A DNA stretch of 64,000 bases from JACVRW01 sp963751835. GTDB taxonomy: Bacteria > Actinomycetota > Thermoleophilia > Solirubrobacterales > Thermoleophilaceae. This document shows positions 16,800 through 25,014 of the stretch, piece by piece. The translations under genes and the position numbers were made by a program. The stretch's first letter is position 1; each line of letters begins with the position of its first letter. The stretch is taken from assembly GCA_963751835.1 (NCBI GenBank), contig CAVVWD010000029.1:65054-129053 (forward strand), in the 5' to 3' direction. Under the pieces are notes generated by a model that was not told the DNA's origin, did no database searches, and saw only the letters and a program-made list of their open reading frames with translations.

Positions 16800-16814
16800 G
16801 AGACCGCTGAATAA
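16800..16814. repeat. IS left terminal inverted repeat
   Basis: GAGACCGCTGAATAA. The first 12 bases are an exact inverted copy of the right end. Confidence 0.75.
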
Positions 16815-16899
16815 GTCGCTCTTTGCGATCGCTGGTCTGGCGCGGCGCCCAGCGTGCCTTGTTCGGTGGGACGCCCGCTCTTGGTGGTCGATCCTTCGA

Positions 16900-18450
16900 T
16901 CAGGCGCGCTGCGCGACCAGCCGGTGGCCGATCGGGTTGAGGTTGACCAGGGCGGCGGTCCAGAGCGCTTGCAAGCGGGCCTTGGCGGCGCCGATGTAGC
17001 GGGTCTTTCGGGCACCGTAGCGGTGGGCGAGCAGGCCGAGCAGCCGCTCGATCCGCGGTCGGGTGCGGCGCAGGTGCTCGGCGGTGTCGGGATCCTCGAG
17101 CGCGAGCCGGGCGGCTTGCAAGAGGTCTTCGCGGCGACCGATCTGGATGGAACGACGGTCGCTCGCGGTGCAGCGCTGCTTGAGTGGACAGGCACCGCAG
17201 TCCGAGCGGCGGAAGTTGGCCCGCCGCTCGCCCCGGCGGTCGGGCTCGGAGATCCGGGCGACCTTGCCGGCCGGACAGGTCACCGTGCCGGCCACGAGGT
17301 CGACCTCGAACTCCTCCTTGTGGAAGCCCGAGCCATTGCGAGAGGTGGCGGGCGGAGCGAGCACCCCAACGTCGCGTTGCTCGAGCTCCTCGAGCGTGTC
17401 GCTGTTGCCGTAGGCGGTGTCGCCGAGCAGGCGCTCGGGGCGTCGCTCCGCTGGTTGGGCGTCGATCAGGCGCTTGGCCTGCGGGCCGTCCTGCTCCGAG
17501 GCGGGAGCGACCTCGACGGCCGTGATCAGCGGCTCGGTGGCGTTGGTGGCGGCGGCCGAGAGCTTGTAGCCGTCGAAGCGCTGGTGGCGCGACTTGCGCC
17601 CGTGGCGCATTTCGGGGTCGACTGTCGAGATGATCCGGTCCTGGCGCGTTCCGCGGTGTAGGCGCGGCACCCCCGTCGCATCGACGTCGAAGTCCTGGCC
17701 CACGAGCTCGCGCAGGAGGGAGTGCGCTTCCCTCACGGCGTCCTCCGCCAGCAGACCATCCGCGCGCTCGACCGCCCGCAGGGCGCGCTCCGCGTCCTCC
17801 GCTACGCGCGTCAGCATCCGCTCCCGCTCGGCCTTTTCGCGCCAGCGGCAGTCAGGCTTCTCGGCCGGCCGCGAGTAGTCGAACTCGAGTCCGTCGTCCA
17901 GCGCTTGGGCGGCGTGCTCATCAGCGCCGGCGACGGCGTCGATCAGCCCTCGCACGCCCGAGCGCACCAGCCGCACGGTGTCCTGGGTGGCCGCGGCGCC
18001 GAGCATCGGCGTCGAGTCGACGATCTGCTCGGCCGGGGCGTCGAGCAGCCCCAGCTCCCCCGCCAGCGAGAGCGTGTTCTCAAGCGCCAGGCGCTCCTTG
18101 CCGTGCAACAAGAGGCGAGCGCGGAAGCGGGTCAGCGTGCTCGAGTTCCAGCCCGCATGATCGACCGGCAACCCGAGCGCGATCTTCCAGCGCAGATCCC
18201 AGGCCACCGCCTCCATCGCCTGCTCGTCGGAGAGCCCGGTGCGGTACTGCAGCAGCAGCACCTTGGCCAGCTGCGAAGGCGGAATCGACGGACGGCCCAG
18301 CCTCCCCGAATAGCAGTCGGCGAAGTCCTCGTCGCGCACGACCCGCTCGCCGTGCTCGGCCAGCAGAGCGAAGAACGAACCCTCCGGCAACGGCCCCATC
18401 AGCTCGGCCGCATCAAAGAAACCAACCTGGCCAGTCGTCGTCAAGAGCAT
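16900..18450 (-). CDS. IS1182-family transposase
   Basis: From ATG 18450 the protein has 516 residues. The N-terminal DUF772-type region is typical (GRPSIPPSQLAKVLLLQY, then WNSSTLTRFRARL). DDE candidates are Asp in QIVDSTPMLG and Asp in LLGDTAYGNSDT, with the Glu further on. A cysteine cluster (DCGACPLKQRCTA) matches the zinc-knuckle-like insert of the family. The ending RKTRYIGAAKARLQ and ALVNLNPIG is also characteristic. The frame is uninterrupted, so the enzyme may be active. Longer upstream frames run into the flanking DNA and are rejected. Confidence 0.9.
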   Translation of the reverse strand: MLLTTTGQVGFFDAAELMGPLPEGSFFALLAEHGERVVRDEDFADCYSGRLGRPSIPPSQLAKVLLLQYRTGLSDEQAMEAVAWDLRWKIALGLPVDHAGWNSSTLTRFRARLLLHGKERLALENTLSLAGELGLLDAPAEQIVDSTPMLGAAATQDTVRLVRSGVRGLIDAVAGADEHAAQALDDGLEFDYSRPAEKPDCRWREKAERERMLTRVAEDAERALRAVERADGLLAEDAVREAHSLLRELVGQDFDVDATGVPRLHRGTRQDRIISTVDPEMRHGRKSRHQRFDGYKLSAAATNATEPLITAVEVAPASEQDGPQAKRLIDAQPAERRPERLLGDTAYGNSDTLEELEQRDVGVLAPPATSRNGSGFHKEEFEVDLVAGTVTCPAGKVARISEPDRRGERRANFRRSDCGACPLKQRCTASDRRSIQIGRREDLLQAARLALEDPDTAEHLRRTRPRIERLLGLLAHRYGARKTRYIGAAKARLQALWTAALVNLNPIGHRLVAQRA

Positions 18451-18487
18451 GCCCGAACGATCCCGGGCGGCCCGGACGAGACCGGGG

Positions 18488-18502
18488 TTTTTCAGCGGTC
18501 TC
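18488..18502. repeat. IS right terminal inverted repeat
   Basis: TTTTTCAGCGGTCTC, inverted relative to the left end; the outer 12 bases match exactly. Confidence 0.75.
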
Positions 18503-18506
18503 CTAG
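18503..18506. repeat. right copy of 4-bp IS target duplication (CTAG)
   Basis: CTAG directly after the right terminal repeat. Its first three bases (CTA) are the complement of the TAG stop of the M36 gene. Confidence 0.6.
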
Positions 18507-21500
18507 TTCGAGAACACCTGCAGCTCCGCCGCGCGGACGTTGTCGTCCTGCGTGCTGCCGTCCTCGCAGTCCGTGATGTTGATGGGATCGTCGTCCTGGT
18601 CACCCTGGTAGCCCGGCGTTCCGGTGCATTGGTTCGTGACCACGCGGAGCCGGACGTGCGTCGCCCGCGTCCGTGGGACGTTGAAGGAGCGCATGATCAG
18701 GTCGGGCGCCCGCGGCCGCGGCACGGTGGCGGGGAAGGCGTCGGCCGGGCTCGTGAATATGACGCTGAAGTGGGCGTTCTGGCTGCAATCGACCCCCCGG
18801 CGCGCCTCGCAGGTCAGGAACTCGAACTGGCGCAGCGCGGAGTAGCGGCTCTGTGCAAGCGTGTCGCCGTCTGGATCCGCCGGTAGCCGCGTGCGCAGCA
18901 TCGCGCTGACCCCGATCCGGCGGATCTGATGCCCTTGCCGGCTCGGATCCAGCCTCACCGTCACCTGCTTGCCGGCAACCGGCGATCCGAGCGAAGCCCA
19001 GTTCGTCGCCTCCGTGTCGTCGATCAGCTTCGTCAGGTTGATGCCGTCACCGCTCGCCGTGGCGCCGTTCGCGCTCGAGGCGAGGTTGCGGTCCATCTCG
19101 ACCCGCAGGTCGCGCGTCTGGCCCGGCTCCGAACGAAGCCGTCAGCCGGGCGGCGCCGAAGCCATCGCCCGCGGGCCACGAACTCGTACGAGCCCGGCAC
19201 GATCCGGAAGGTGGGACCGAGCGGTGTCGCCGGGTCGGTGTCGGCGATCGGCGTCACGCGAGCCTCGTAGCGCCCCACGAACAGCTCCACGGCGCTCCCG
19301 CCTGGCCTGCCCAGTCGGTGTGAGCGTGACCGTGGCCTCGTTCGCGTAGGGCGACTCGAAGCTCGGGCATCGGGATCGGCGTCGTCTGTACCGCCGCGTG
19401 GTCGCGCCCTCGCCGAAGCCACGGCCCGCGAATGCGTTCCAGAGGACGTCCTGGTTGGCGCCGCCGAAGCGCAGGAGGTCGGCCGCGAGCATGGCGTCGC
19501 GTGCGTCAATCATGCTGACCCTCGCCCTGCGCCATCAGCAGCCAGGCGTCGAACACGAGCTGCGCCCAGCGCCGGTTGCCCGGGCAGGCGGTCGACCGGC
19601 TGGCTCGCCGCGCGCGCACGCCACGCTGCAACGCGGCGGTTGCCGGCTGCCGTAACGCGGCGTTCATCGCCGCGCGGATGTCGTAGTTCGCCGCGCTCCA
19701 GATCTCGCCGTCCGCATGCACCTGGCTCAGCACGGACAGGTGGCGACGTTGCACACGAAGTCGTAGCCGACGTCCGAGTAGTTGAGCGGGCTCGCGTTCA
19801 TGCCGTAGTTGCGGATGCCCGCCTCCTTGTCGCCCGTGACGTACGGCGCCGACCGCGAAGGGGTTCTCGCCGCCGACCGGCGCGAAGCCGTACTCGCTCA
19901 GGTACTCGATCGCCATGAGATCGGACCAGCTCTCGCCCATCGCGCCGGCCTGGGCGCCCGACAGGTTGGCGGATCGGCCCGCCGACCATGCGGTTGGAGA
20001 TCGCATGCGTGTACTCGTGGCCGATCACGCGTCATGTCGAAGTCGCCGTCGACGCAGGGCGCGTAGAAGCCCGCCGGCGATCGGCTGCCACAGGTACATG
20101 TTGGTGATCGGCGGGATCCCGTCGGCGGGTGTGATCTGGTTGGCGTTGTCGCGCGCGAGGAACGCCGGTGGGCCGCCCACGATGCCGCCGGCCTGGGCAT
20201 TGCCCTGCTCCAGATCGTTCTCCGCGCCGCCGCGGCCGAAGTTGAAGTCCTGGAGGTTGAACGTCCGCTCGGTGAAGCCGAGGTGGTAGGACCAGTCGTG
20301 CATGCGGTTGTGCATCGCGAAGAGGTTCGCGAGCGCGGCGTCAATGTCGTTCCGCTGCGGCGAGGTGAAGGTTGTCCCGGGGTTGCAGCGCTGCTCGAGC
20401 CACTGGTTCGTCCAGCCGTAGGCGTAGTCACGTGTGGGAGACGGGGTGGCCGGGTTGACCCCGACCGTGAACGGGTCAAATCTGTTCCAGTTCTCCACGC
20501 TGTTCGCCGCGTTGCCGAGCGTCGTGTTCGTGGCCACGCCGGTGCGGGCGTTGACGTCCGATGGGAACTGCGACGCGCTGTTCTGGAGCACCAGTTCGCA
20601 CCCGGGCGCGCCACTCAGCCAGCACCACACGTCCCGGGTGTCGGTCGACGAGTAGTTCATCGGCGGGGTGTTCGGGAACACCGTCCACGTCGGGTTGTCG
20701 GCGAGATGGTCGATCGTGCTCTCGCGGATCAGCACCGAGCCCGTCTCCGCGTCGACGAAGGAGGCGAACGCCTGCGGGGAAGCGTCGTTGTCGATCAGCG
20801 AGGTCTCCCACGCGGGCCGCACTCCACTCGTGGGCGTCGGGACCGCGACCAGCCGCGCGCGGGCGGGGTGCGTCAGCGAGCTCGCGTCGAACACCGTCCA
20901 GCCGTCCACCGCGCGCTCCCCCGAGAGCGTTCCGAGCTCCATGCCCGCCTCGGCGGCGGCCGCCTGTAGCGCCTCAGCGGCCGAGAGCCGTCGCTCGCCG
21001 GTGAGGGCCGTCTCGCGTGCCAGCGACGAGGACACGTACGCGACCCTCCCCTCTACCACGCCGACAACGATCAGGCCGTCGTGTCCGGCGGCCAGGCCGT
21101 CGAAGCGCTGGCGCAGGAGCACCGCGCGCCCGGCGCCGACCGGCGCCGCGTTGACGAGCTCCAGGTCGCTCGTCTCGGTCTCCGACAGCCCGAGCAGCGC
21201 GCGGTTCTGTGCAATCCACCGGCGTGCGGCGGTGACCGGGTTGCCGGGAAGGCCTCGCGCGAGATAGCCGTCCGCCCGGATCAGCGAGCGTGGGGTGCCG
21301 AAGCGGTTCCACTTCGCGTTCGCCTGACGGTCTGTCGCCAAGGTCCGCTGGGTCGAGGTCGGCGAGAGCGTGCCCTTGCGGAAGTCGACGTCCTCGCGCC
21401 CCCCGTTCTCACCCTGGAACCGGGGCGCCGCCGACGCGCTCGCCGCGGCACCGAGCAGCGCCGCCACGCCCACCAAAGTCGCCAGCCTCGCCACTTGCGA

Positions 21501-21527
21501 ACCGGTGAAACAGCGCAATCCCTGCAT
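18503..21527 (-). pseudogene. M36 (fungalysin-like) secreted metallopeptidase, broken by multiple frameshifts
   Basis: ATG 21527 follows GGGAGGGGAAGG. A signal peptide (LATLVGVAALLGAAASASAA) leads into an FTP/PepSY-like propeptide (residues about 60-190). The catalytic region carries LFAMHNRMHDWSYHLGF, and the zinc motif HEYTH is in VIGHEYTHAISNRMVGG near 20010. GAMGESWSDLMAIEYL supplies the downstream Glu. The end is a discoidin-like domain (LIDDTEATNWAS). The frame is intact to about 20070, then shifts repeatedly: near 20070, 20030, 19980, 19850 and 19740, with more between 19720 and 19100. Every domain stays recognisable across the shifts. This is either recent decay or base-level sequence error. 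Confidence 0.8.
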
Positions 21528-21584
21528 GCCTTCCCCTCCCGAAGCTGCCGCACCTGTCTTACCCTTCAGGGGCGGAAACTAGAC

Positions 21585-22187
21585 CTATTCGGGCATGGAT
21601 GAACCAATTGGGGGATCCTGCCGCAGGGCGGGGGCCACGGGCCGGTAGTAGAGGAGGACGTTGCCGGAGTCGAAGGGCCTGCTCTTCACGAGCTCCAGGC
21701 CGATCTGCTGAGCGGCAGTTCTGAACACCGACTTGCCGGCACCTAGGACGACCGGGCTCACCATGATCCGCACCTCGTCGACCAGTCCCGCCTCGAGGAG
21801 CCCCACAGTCAGGTCCGAGCTGCCGAAGATCGCGATGTCCTTGCCGGGCTGCTCCTTGAGCTTGGTGAGCTCCTCGGCGACGTCCCCGCTGATCACCCGC
21901 GTGTTGGCCCACTCGGCCTTGTCCAGGGTCCGCGAGACGACGATCTTCGCGAGGCCGTTCATTCGCGCGGCGATCTGTGGATCGTCCTCCACCCCTGCCG
22001 GCGTCGGCCAGTAGGCCGCCATTCCCTCGTAGGTGACCCGCCCGAACAGCAGCGTGTCGGCCTCGTCGAGCTGCTCTACCGCGAACCTGTTGAACTCGTC
22101 ATCGGTGACCCAGAAGTCGAACTCCCCGTTCGGGCCCTCGTAGTAGCCGTCGACGGTGGTCATCAGGAACGCGAAGATCTTCCTCAT
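21585..22187 (-). CDS. dihydrofolate reductase-like protein (RibD C-terminal fold)
   Basis: From ATG 22187 (MRKIFAFLMTTVDGYYEG) the protein has 200 residues. The N-terminal strand with TTVDGYYEGPNGEFDF, the middle DTLLFGRVTYEGMAAYW, and the NADPH-binding FGSSDLTVGLLEAGLVDEV and VVLGAGKSVF mark the RibD_C/DHFR-like family common in actinobacteria. These are reductases of unknown substrate, not housekeeping FolA. AAGGAGA lies just before the start. The gene follows a hydrolase remnant whose stop would have overlapped this start (ATGA). Confidence 0.85.
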   Translation of the reverse strand: MRKIFAFLMTTVDGYYEGPNGEFDFWVTDDEFNRFAVEQLDEADTLLFGRVTYEGMAAYWPTPAGVEDDPQIAARMNGLAKIVVSRTLDKAEWANTRVISGDVAEELTKLKEQPGKDIAIFGSSDLTVGLLEAGLVDEVRIMVSPVVLGAGKSVFRTAAQQIGLELVKSRPFDSGNVLLYYRPVAPALRQDPPIGSSMPE

Positions 22188-22349
22188 CGGGTCTCTCCTT
22201 GTGATGGCATCCGCCCGGCGCGGCGGACCGGCGCGAGCGTGAGCACGGGATCGGTGGCCAGGAAGTCGAAGCTCCGGGTCCCCCGACGATCCGCTCGAGA
22301 GCTCGTCGTACCAGGTGCGTACCTCGTCAAGCTCTACGTAGCCGGCCAC
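22188..22349 (-). pseudogene. alpha/beta-hydrolase remnant with nearly complete internal deletion
   Basis: A GTG at 22349 begins GYVELDEVRTWYDELSSG, the first strand of alpha/beta hydrolases (normally followed by GxPLVLLHGG). After about 75 bases the next frame reads SFDFLATDPVLTLAPVRRAG, which looks like the C-terminus of the same kind of protein. The approximately 200 residues between, with the catalytic Ser, are missing. The start overlaps the dehydrogenase stop and the old stop overlaps the reductase start, so it once was the middle gene of an operon. Confidence 0.55.
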
Positions 22350-23452
22350 TACCGCTCTGACCGGCCGCGCGCTTCGAAGTCATCGGGGAAGAGCTCGTCC
22401 AGCACGTCGGGAGCCGCCCCGGTGGCTTCGGCAAGGTAGTTACGCGCTTCCCATAGGGCCGCCGCGAACGGCGTGACTCCGAGCTCGTCCCCCGTCACGA
22501 GCGTCCTGCCGACGGACTCGCTCACGAGCGCCTCGATCGCGGCGAGCGCCCTGTCAGGCTCCTCGTCCTGGCCGACGCTGTCGTACAGGTGGACCCCGCC
22601 CGAATTCGAAACGAAATCCGGGACGGCGATGATCCCCCGCCGGTGCAGGGCGTCGACGGCGCCGGGGCCGTAGGGGATGTTCGCCCCCGGGGCGAGCACC
22701 GCGCAGCGGACACGCTCGGCCACGTCGCGCGTGATCGAGTCGGGCCGAGCGCCGGGCACGAGCACGTCGCAGTCGAGCTCGAAGAGCGCCTCGCGCGGGC
22801 GCACGGACCGCGGGCCGTGCTCGACGAGCCGATCGCCGTGACGCTCACGCAGCGCGAAGAGCTCCTCGACGTCGAGTCCGTCCCCGTCTGCCACGAGACC
22901 GTCGACCGTGCTCACTCCTACGAGTCGCGCTCCGGCCCGAACGCAGGCGCGTGCCGTCCCCGCACCCACCTTTCCGAAGCCCTCGATCGCGACGGCTGCG
23001 CCCTCGAGCGGGCGGCCCAGATGCCGCAGCGCAGCCTCGGCGGCCGCCTTCACACCGTGCCCGGTGGCGAGATCGTCCATCCCGAGCCCCTCGTGGCTTC
23101 GCGCCCAGAGTGGGACCGGATCGTCCCCGCCGTCGAGAAAATCAGCCGGAAACGTCCCCATGTCGGGGCCGGTCAGAAAGACGTCCTGATACGGCTCGAG
23201 CGCGCGCTTGTAGGCGGCGAGCACCGCGGCACGGTCGCCGCCGGCGAAGCGGATGCCGGCCTTGGCGCCGGCGTAGGGCGCCCGGCAGGCGGCGAACTTC
23301 CACGTCATCGCGCGGGCGAGTCGAGCCACTTCGTGGACGTCGACATCGGCCAGCATCCGGGTCCCCCCGGCCGAGACCGGAAACTGGTCGTGATCGACGA
23401 CGATGAACGCCTCGAGGCCCTGCAGCTCGTCCCGAAGCTCGACGACGCGCAC
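22349..23452 (-). CDS. Glu/Leu/Phe/Val-type amino acid dehydrogenase
   Basis: This 367-residue protein has the paired Lys of the family: MTWKFAAC (Lys52) and YAGAKAGIRF (Lys64, normally GGAKGGI). The Rossmann motif is AVAIEGFGKVGAGTARA. The segment CDVLVPGARPDSIT and APGANIPYGPGA, then VPDFVSNSGGVHLYD, complete the family pattern. It oxidatively deaminates an amino acid with NAD(P)+. The change of GGAKGGI to AGAKAGI leaves the substrate uncertain. It heads the operon with the hydrolase remnant and the DHFR-like gene. Confidence 0.83.
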   Translation of the reverse strand: MRVVELRDELQGLEAFIVVDHDQFPVSAGGTRMLADVDVHEVARLARAMTWKFAACRAPYAGAKAGIRFAGGDRAAVLAAYKRALEPYQDVFLTGPDMGTFPADFLDGGDDPVPLWARSHEGLGMDDLATGHGVKAAAEAALRHLGRPLEGAAVAIEGFGKVGAGTARACVRAGARLVGVSTVDGLVADGDGLDVEELFALRERHGDRLVEHGPRSVRPREALFELDCDVLVPGARPDSITRDVAERVRCAVLAPGANIPYGPGAVDALHRRGIIAVPDFVSNSGGVHLYDSVGQDEEPDRALAAIEALVSESVGRTLVTGDELGVTPFAAALWEARNYLAEATGAAPDVLDELFPDDFEARGRSER

Positions 23453-23535
23453 GGCTTGGAGCCTACGCCAGGCGCCGCGGCCTAGGATCGGCTCTGAGGT
23501 CGAGCCTGTCGAAATGACCCGAAGGAGGTCGCACG

Positions 23536-23835
23536 ATGATCGTCATGTTCTCCGCTCGCCGCCTGAAGCCCGGCGCGTGGGACCAGTTCCGGCGCGCTTG
23601 GGAGCCCGCCGACGCCAAGCCACCGGGATTCCAGCGCGCCTATCACGCGCGCAATATCCGTGACGAGGACGAGATCATCTCGTTCGGCTTGTTCGACATG
23701 ACCGAGGACGACTATCGCCGCTGGCGTGCCGAGGCAGACGCCGACGAGACGCAGCGCGTCGATCGCCTGTCGGCGTTCGTCGAGAGCTCGCCGGTCGAGG
23801 GCGTCTACGAGGTGATCGACGTCGTGGACGAGTAG
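23536..23835 (+). CDS. ABM/dimeric alpha-beta-barrel-like protein
   Basis: This 99-residue protein has a ferredoxin-like layout: strand IVMFSARRLKPGAWDQF, helix, strand GFQRAYHARNIRDEDEIISFGLFD, helix and final strand VYEVIDVVDE. This resembles antibiotic-biosynthesis-monooxygenase or Dabb-fold dimers. AAGGAGG lies ten bases before the ATG. No catalytic residue can be assigned. It stands alone, divergent from the dehydrogenase operon. Confidence 0.68.
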   Translation: MIVMFSARRLKPGAWDQFRRAWEPADAKPPGFQRAYHARNIRDEDEIISFGLFDMTEDDYRRWRAEADADETQRVDRLSAFVESSPVEGVYEVIDVVDE

Positions 23836-23869
23836 GACCACGCCGGCCGGCGGCGGGTACCATCGGCGA

Positions 23870-24220
23870 GTGTCCGATGCGTCCGCACTCGTCGACGAGA
23901 TCGCCAACGAGCTCGACCTTTGGCCCGGCGTGCGCATCGAGCGCCGTTCGGACGGCGCGGCCGTTGCGCTCTACCGGGATTCCGAACTAGGGCTTCTCGA
24001 TCGCGAACGTGGCGTGGCGGAGCTGCGCTTCGCGCGCCTCGAGCACGACGAGCTCGTCGAGCATGGCGATGCCTCGCCGTCCGATTCGGCGCCCGACCCC
24101 GAGGTGGTGAGCCACAACGTGGAGGGGCCGTCGGACGTGACCGCCGTGCTCGAGCTCTTCGACCGCCGCTACCGCGAAGAGCGCGGCGAGGAATACCCGG
24201 ACGGCCTGCCGGACGCCTGA
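23870..24220 (+). CDS. DUF5519 (luciferase-domain-like) protein
   Basis: From GTG 23870 the protein has 116 residues. ANELDLWPGVRIERRSDGAA, then ELGLLDRERGVAELRFARLEHDEL, and the C-terminal AVLELFDRRYREE match the small DUF5519/luciferase-like fold seen in actinobacteria. Despite the family name no light-producing activity is implied. It lies 34 bases after the ABM-like gene and may be co-transcribed with it. A GC-rich hairpin follows. Confidence 0.62.
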   Translation: MSDASALVDEIANELDLWPGVRIERRSDGAAVALYRDSELGLLDRERGVAELRFARLEHDELVEHGDASPSDSAPDPEVVSHNVEGPSDVTAVLELFDRRYREERGEEYPDGLPDA

Positions 24221-24223
24221 GCC

Positions 24224-24245
24224 CCCCGCGGCGCCGCCGGCGGGG
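24224..24245 (+). terminator. GC-rich hairpin after the DUF5519 gene
   Basis: CCCCGC at 24224-24229 pairs with GCGGGG at 24240-24245 around a GC-rich loop, followed by CGAAAA. It resembles an actinobacterial terminator without a T-tract. Confidence 0.35.
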
Positions 24246-24282
24246 CGAAAACCGTCACCTCTCCGCTTTGCCCACCATATGG

Positions 24283-25014
24283 GTGGGCAGAACGGCGAGG
24301 TGGACAAGGTGGTCGCTCGGTTGGTATCTCGCCGCCGTGAAGGCGTGTGGTGAGGGGGCAGTACTGTCGGGGCTTGCGGCGGCCTGGCTCTACGGCCTTG
24401 TTGGCGGGCCGGCGCCTCGGCCCGAGGTCACGACACCGAAGCACCGCCGCGTCGACGGCATCCTCCCGCACCGATCGCTCCGTCTCGATCCGCGTGAGAC
24501 CACGATCTGGAAGCGGATCCCCGTCACGACCGCCCCGCGCACCCTTGTCGATCTCCCTTCACTGCTGTCGTTCGACGAGCTCACCAAGGCGGTTCACCTG
24601 GCCGATGTCCGCCACGGCACCCGCCCCGAGCACATCGAGTCCGTGCTGGCCCGCTATCCCAACGCCTCAGGGGCCGCCACGCTCCGCGCAATCGCAAGCG
24701 GCGATGCGCCCACCCTCCTCAGCGAGCTCGAGAAACGCTTCCGTGCGCTGCTCGAGAAGCACCTCCTGCCGCTTCCGAACACCAACCGTAAGCGCGGCGC
24801 CCACTACATCGACTGCCGCTGGCCCGAGCAGTGCCTGACGGTCGAGCTCGACTCATACCGCTTTCACCGCTCGCGCCACGCCTGGGAGCAGGACCATCAG
24901 CGCGAACGCTCCGCCCGTGCCTGCGGCGACGACTTCCGCCGCTACACCTGGCGGCACGTCGTCGAGGAGCCGGCCGACACCGTCACCGAGCTGCGCGCGC
25001 TGCTCGGCGCCTAG
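24283..25014 (+). CDS. AbiEi-like/DUF559-containing protein, N-terminus truncated or frameshifted
   Basis: The readable frame starts WVGRTARW and soon gives LAAVKACGEGAVLSGLAAAWLYGL and the HTH-adjacent PEVTTPKHRRVDGILPHRS typical of AbiEi-like antitoxin relatives. A DUF559/Vsr-like nuclease fold follows (YIDCRWPEQCLTVELDSYRF, RRYTWRHVVEEP). The usual N-terminal wing (about 50 residues) is missing. In another frame ATG 24279 reads MGGQNGEVDKVVARLVSRR, a plausible original N-terminus, so a deletion and frameshift are likely. The stop overlaps the convergent gene within CTAG (25011-25014). Confidence 0.5.
   Translation: MGRTARWTRWSLGWYLAAVKACGEGAVLSGLAAAWLYGLVGGPAPRPEVTTPKHRRVDGILPHRSLRLDPRETTIWKRIPVTTAPRTLVDLPSLLSFDELTKAVHLADVRHGTRPEHIESVLARYPNASGAATLRAIASGDAPTLLSELEKRFRALLEKHLLPLPNTNRKRGAHYIDCRWPEQCLTVELDSYRFHRSRHAWEQDHQRERSARACGDDFRRYTWRHVVEEPADTVTELRALLGA

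Larger units (their letters stand above)
16800..18502 (-). mobile_element. IS1182-type insertion sequence, apparently intact
   Basis: The element is about 1.7 kb. The left end reads GAGACCGCTGAA (16800-16811), and the right end (18491-18502) carries the exact inverted copy. The match extends to 14 of 15 bases. CTAG flanks both ends. One transposase gene fills the element, transcribed right to left. It sits exactly between two convergent genes and leaves both of their stop codons intact. Confidence 0.85.

Noticed and set aside
18504..20289. Several separate small genes within 18.5-20.3 kb on either strand
   Set aside because: Read in order, the minus-strand pieces join into one M36 metallopeptidase, so treating them as independent genes is not justified.
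24279..25014. Complete type IV toxin-antitoxin system
   Set aside because: Only an AbiEi-like protein with a damaged N-terminus is present; no AbiEii nucleotidyltransferase toxin gene is next to it.
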